From positions 1 through 8,133 of the forward strand of contig JAOQAL010000148.1 of the NCBI GenBank assembly GCA_025963615.1: DNA of 8,133 nucleotides. Reading direction: 5' to 3'. Under the pieces are notes generated by a model. The model did no database searches. It was not told where the DNA came from and saw only the letters and a program-made list of their open reading frames with translations. A program made the position numbers and the translations under genes. Each line of letters starts with the position of its first letter. The first letter of the stretch is position 1. The stretch comes from Chitinophagaceae bacterium. Lineage in GTDB: Bacteria > Bacteroidota > Bacteroidia > Chitinophagales > Chitinophagaceae. Shown here in pieces: positions 6,072-8,133 of the stretch.

Positions 6072-6575
6072 TTAAATTTTATTTTGGTTTAGCAATGTTT
6101 CTAATTGGTCAAAACAAACCGTGATTCCCTGTTCAAAGCCAAACTCAACAATCTTTTGCAGGTCAGCTTCAGTAGGATAAAATAGTTTAAAATCCACCTG
6201 GGTACCTGTATGAGTCTCAGTAAATACATTTTTGCCTTTCGAAACGGGCAAGTCGCGGTTTATATTTCCTTCTTCATCACAGAAACAATCTTCGGCATCA
6301 TAACTTTTTAAATGTTCAATGGCAAAGTAATTCATGCGCCCCCAGTGCTTTTGGTTTTCGGGACTTATCATTGCATACAACCAAAAACCGCCTACCGAAA
6401 AATTCATTGATTTAGTTTCGGCGCGCCAGGGCGCCGGGCCCCACCATTGGTCGAGTAGTTCGCTTTCAGTGAAGGCACGCCAAACGTCTGAAATGGGCGA
6501 ATTAAATTCTCTTGAAACGCGAATTGATTTTTCTTTTAAATCCTTTACGACTTGTGTTTTGTTATTATTCCCCAT
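6072..6575 (-). CDS. SRPBCC (AHSA1/START-like) domain protein
   Basis: Protein of 167 residues. The AHSA1-type SRPBCC core begins at about residue 17: SIRVSREFNSPISDVWRAFT (17-36), then ELLDQWWGPAPW (39-50), the GGFWLYAMISPE strand (62-73), HWGRMNYFAIEHLKSYDAED (78-97), FTETHTGTQVDFKLFY (118-133) and the ligand-pocket helix GFEQGITVCFDQLETLL (146-162). These are helix-grip proteins that bind hydrophobic ligands. Small ones of this kind usually follow an ArsR regulator gene and act in stress or xenobiotic responses, but no activity is known. A 14-residue lysine-rich leader precedes the domain. The start codon follows the stop of the ArsR remnant by one base (TGA-T-ATG), consistent with translation coupled to that short frame. 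Confidence 0.9.
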   Translation of the reverse strand: MGNNNKTQVVKDLKEKSIRVSREFNSPISDVWRAFTESELLDQWWGPAPWRAETKSMNFSVGGFWLYAMISPENQKHWGRMNYFAIEHLKSYDAEDCFCDEEGNINRDLPVSKGKNVFTETHTGTQVDFKLFYPTEADLQKIVEFGFEQGITVCFDQLETLLNQNKI

Positions 6576-6576
6576 A

Positions 6577-6642
6577 TCATTTATTTTTTAAAATAGCCCG
6601 CCTGGTGGGGTCGGCTGTTGCCGGGGATGAGTAACTTCTCAT
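6577..6642 (-). pseudogene. ArsR-family regulator, truncated to its N-terminus
   Basis: Twenty-one codons: MRSYSSPATADPTRRAIL, then KNK and stop. In ArsR-type regulators paired with SRPBCC genes the protein opens M-R-x-x-x-F-x-A-I-A-D-P-T-R-R-x-I-L, and the ADPTRRAIL block here is an unmistakable match. In an intact gene about 90 further residues with the winged helix-turn-helix would follow; here the next gene begins instead. The opening residues have also drifted (SYSSPAT in place of the usual xDxFQAI). GGAGGAGC lies immediately before the ATG, unusually purine-rich for this window but very close to it. The peptide cannot bind DNA as an ArsR dimer. An internal deletion is the simplest reading; a retained role as a leader peptide driving coupled translation of the SRPBCC gene is possible. 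A longer in-frame start at 6774 is rejected because it would run through the promoter. Confidence 0.75.
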
Positions 6643-6673
6643 GCTCCTCCACTTTATTTGTGCTACTGATTGG

Positions 6674-6691
6674 TTGCAAATATATATGCAA
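6674..6691. promoter_or_regulatory. candidate ArsR-type operator, 18-bp near-palindrome
   Basis: TTGCA, eight A/T bases, TGCAA; 16 of 18 positions obey dyad symmetry. With two unpaired bases on one side the symmetry extends outward to GGTT and AACC (6672-6697). It lies on top of the -7 promoter element of the operon, the usual place for an ArsR/SmtB repressor site. The regulator gene beside it is destroyed, so any present-day binding would need another family member. Assignment to ArsR is inference from position and symmetry. Confidence 0.5.
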
Positions 6692-6708
6692 TTAACCGGT
6701 TGCGCAAA
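6677..6708 (-). promoter_or_regulatory. Bacteroidota-type promoter of the SRPBCC/DUF998/VOC operon
   Basis: On the minus strand, TTTG (6705-6708) is followed after exactly 20 bases by TATATTTG (6677-6684), a full match to the Bacteroidota sigma consensus TTTG/TAnnTTTG. Transcription would begin near 6670, giving a leader of about 28 bases before the ATG of the ArsR remnant. It is the clearest promoter in the window. Confidence 0.75.
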
Positions 6709-6799
6709 TTTTTTTGTGTTTAAAATTTTATCGGGGGAGGTTGGATGGTGCAGGTGTTGTTCTTGCATTGGCAATCATCGTTACGGCAGTACAATGTTG

Positions 6800-6816
6800 A
6801 TGCAAGTTCTTTGCAT
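6800..6816. repeat. ATGCAA-N5-TTGCAT inverted repeat in the CPBP/operon gap
   Basis: A perfect six-base inverted repeat lying just after the CPBP gene's stop codon. TTGC-ATTG-GCAA occurs nearby (starting about 6757), and the operator candidate at 6674-6691 uses the same TTGCA half-site. No T-tract follows on the minus strand, so a terminator role is unlikely. The cluster may be extra binding half-sites or chance in an AT-rich gap. Confidence 0.3.
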
Positions 6817-6820
6817 TTAT

Positions 6821-7663
6821 TTACCGGATAACATTTTTATCTTTTGAGGGATTCCAAAAGTAAGGTGAAACAGTAACCACGATTACAAAACATAGGCCTA
6901 AGATGCTTGCTTCTATACCAAAATCTCCACCACTAAGCCATAAAGGAGCCTTATTAAATAAAGGCTTTAATAAACTGGGATCTTTTCCTCCGCTAACACC
7001 AAAACCAAGGATGGTTCCCTGCATAAAATTTGCCATAAAATGTAGTCCTAATGGCATGGCTAAACTTTTGGTTTTTAAAAAAGCAAGCCCAAACATTATC
7101 GAGGCAATAAAAATATTGATGGAAGCTATTATTCTTATTACCCCAATCATACCGGGATTATTAATATGCGTTAATAAGAATAGTCCTGCAATGATTAATT
7201 GAGCTGGCCATGGGCCTAATGACTGAACAAGCCGTTGAAACATAAATCCTCTGAACAGGAATTCTTCCCCAATGGCCACTGCCAGGAATAAAGTTAATCC
7301 TGAAAGGATCGTTGAATGAGAGAAAGCATTGGCCTGCCAATTGAGGTAGCCAAATACGGTTAACAGCATGGCGGGCAAAATCATCAGAACAGCACCTATT
7401 ACAGACCCCCAAAAAAATTCTTTGAACCATTTATAACTGATTCTTCCGGTTAAATTACTGAGGGACTTGCGGGTGAACAATTGGCAAATAACCGAAACAA
7501 TTAAAATCAATACGGCCTGGTGAGCCATTGTTATTTCAAAGGAATAGTGATCTGCTAAAATAATCAGGGGAAAGAGGAATGCTGCAAGCATCAAAAGAAA
7601 AATTGCTACCCACCAGATGTTTCTTAATTGTTTTTCTGTAGTTAGAAATATATGGGCTATCAT
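6821..7663 (-). CDS. CPBP-family intramembrane metalloprotease (CAAX/Abi type)
   Basis: Protein of 280 residues with about eight hydrophobic segments (for example 17-37, 48-62, 86-106, 119-132, 155-165, 175-195, 252-266). The three CPBP motifs are in order and intact: EExxxR as E133-E134-FLF-R138-G, FxxxH as F162-LLT-H166, and HxxxN as H208-FMA-N212. These residues form the intramembrane metal-dependent active site seen in CAAX prenyl protease 2 (Rce1) relatives. Bacteria have no general CAAX processing; members act in membrane protein or peptide processing, sometimes bacteriocin maturation or immunity. No bacteriocin-like gene is visible nearby, so no such role can be claimed. The gene appears monocistronic: the operon downstream has its own promoter, and upstream lies about 470 bases of repeats. 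The start ATG 7661-7663 is followed by MIAHIFLTTEKQLRNIWW, and the region before it is A/T-rich without a clear ribosome-binding site. Confidence 0.9.
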   Translation of the reverse strand: MIAHIFLTTEKQLRNIWWVAIFLLMLAAFLFPLIILADHYSFEITMAHQAVLILIVSVICQLFTRKSLSNLTGRISYKWFKEFFWGSVIGAVLMILPAMLLTVFGYLNWQANAFSHSTILSGLTLFLAVAIGEEFLFRGFMFQRLVQSLGPWPAQLIIAGLFLLTHINNPGMIGVIRIIASINIFIASIMFGLAFLKTKSLAMPLGLHFMANFMQGTILGFGVSGGKDPSLLKPLFNKAPLWLSGGDFGIEASILGLCFVIVVTVSPYFWNPSKDKNVIR

Positions 7664-7715
7664 TTTATGTATAATTGATTTGTGATCCCTGCCTTTAGTG
7701 TTTACACCAATTCAT

Positions 7716-8133
7716 GGCGTTTCACCTGTCGGTGACTGGTGCTCAAGTTATAATTAAATCCCGCGCTGGGTTATTGTTTGTTTTAATATTCGGTGTTGTA
7801 GGTCTGCTGAAACTAAGGCTGGATTTGTTTTAGTTGACATTTCATTGTTCGGCTCTCGTAGGCCGGGAACCTTATGTTGAGGCTTGTTTTTTGTCTACCG
7901 ATAAGATGCGTCGTGGCGCCAGAACACAAGTAAAGGTAAGGCACAGGTCGGGAGACCTGCGCCAGAAGCGGCATTTCGCCTGCCCGTGACCGGTGCTCAA
8001 GTTATAAATAAATCCCGGGCTGGGTATGGTTTGTTTTAATATCCGGGGTTGTAGGTCTGCTGAAACTAAGGCTGGATTTGTTTTAGTTGACATTTCATTG
8101 TTCGGCTCTCGTAGGCCGGGAACCTTATGTTGA
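7716..8133. repeat. two copies of a ~165-bp intergenic element, 253-254-bp period
   Basis: Copy one is 7716-7880 and copy two 7970-8133, reaching the window edge. The left halves match with scattered substitutions and a one-base length change. The last 80 bases (7801-7880 and 8054-8133) are identical. The separating 89 bases hold the hairpin at 7940-7963. Copy one starts about 50 bases before the CPBP start codon, so it forms part of that gene's upstream region. A 73-codon minus-strand frame across the right copy is not convincing as protein (no domain, no ribosome-binding site, not kept open in the matching part of copy one as far as I can see). No transposase is present. It could be a non-autonomous mobile or tandem intergenic repeat that continues to the right. 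Confidence 0.85.
7940..7963. repeat. 24-base hairpin with GNRA-type loop between the repeat copies
   Basis: GGCACAGGTC, loop GGGA, GACCTGCGCC: nine of ten arm positions pair (one A-C mismatch), closing on a GGGA tetraloop that fits GNRA. GCGCCAGAA occurs both at the right edge of this hairpin (7959-7967) and 43 bases to the left (7916-7924), suggesting a repeated module. No T-run follows, so it is not a standard terminator. It resembles the REP-like palindromes scattered in many genomes; copy number elsewhere is unknown from this window. Confidence 0.6.

Noticed and set aside
6577..6774. 65-codon frame extending the ArsR remnant upstream
   Set aside because: The added 44 codons cross the promoter and operator at 6674-6708 and look nothing like an ArsR N-terminus; the ATG at 6640-6642 is the family's normal start.
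6800..6816. intrinsic terminator for the CPBP gene
   Set aside because: The stem is only six A/T-rich base pairs and no T-tract follows on the minus strand.
6821..7663. CPBP protease as a bacteriocin maturation or immunity gene
   Set aside because: No small double-glycine precursor, ABC exporter or radical-SAM/cyclodehydratase gene is visible within the window; the family alone does not support this.
7872..8093. 73-codon minus-strand open frame in the right-hand repeat
   Set aside because: It lies across a non-coding repeat copy and the hairpin, has no domain or ribosome-binding site, and its composition (many R, T, S and P) is typical of a chance frame.

Overview
The window looks like chromosomal DNA of a Bacteroidota bacterium, probably close to Chitinophagaceae or Sphingobacteriia. 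The grounds are moderate to low G+C, mostly A-rich translation start regions instead of strong Shine-Dalgarno sites, a good match to the Bacteroidota promoter (TTTG, 20 bases, TAnnTTTG) at 6677-6708, and the mix of families (DUF4242, DUF998, AHSA1-type SRPBCC, PhnB-like VOC, AraC/SDR pairs). This placement is inferred from features, not from a search.

Left part (1-1376, plus strand): a secreted DUF4242 (SCO4226-type) protein, then a lipoprotein of unknown function with a histidine-rich C-terminal tail, closed by a hairpin terminator that can also serve the convergent genes to its right.

Middle-left (1383-4225, minus strand): four genes read in the order SDR oxidoreductase, small antibiotic-biosynthesis-monooxygenase-like protein, AraC-family regulator, DNA-3-methyladenine glycosylase I (tag). 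Spacings are 16, 62 and 5 bases, so this is probably one operon or two adjoining ones. A 25-base inverted repeat sits in the one larger gap. The regulator probably controls the SDR pair. The tight link to tag is unusual.

Middle (4226-4931) carries no convincing gene. It holds a 118-bp tandem repeat (about 2.7 copies plus a truncated fourth) built on AGCT cores every 7 bases, ending in a 23-bp inverted repeat that abuts the stop codon of the next gene.

Right-middle (4932-6708, minus strand): a compact operon reading ArsR-type regulator remnant, SRPBCC protein, DUF998 membrane protein, VOC protein. The regulator has been reduced to its first 18 or so codons, yet its promoter and an 18-bp near-palindromic operator candidate look intact. 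The operon may therefore have lost its own repressor.

Right end (6821-8133): a CPBP-family membrane protease (minus strand), then about 470 non-coding bases containing two copies of a roughly 165-bp element repeated with a 253-254-bp period, with a 24-base GNRA-loop hairpin between them. The second copy runs up to the window edge.

I see no CRISPR, tRNA, rRNA, intact transposase or recognisable defence system. The items most worth a second look are the gutted ArsR gene with its preserved operator and the two families of intergenic tandem repeats. Nothing here can be claimed as a new system from sequence alone.
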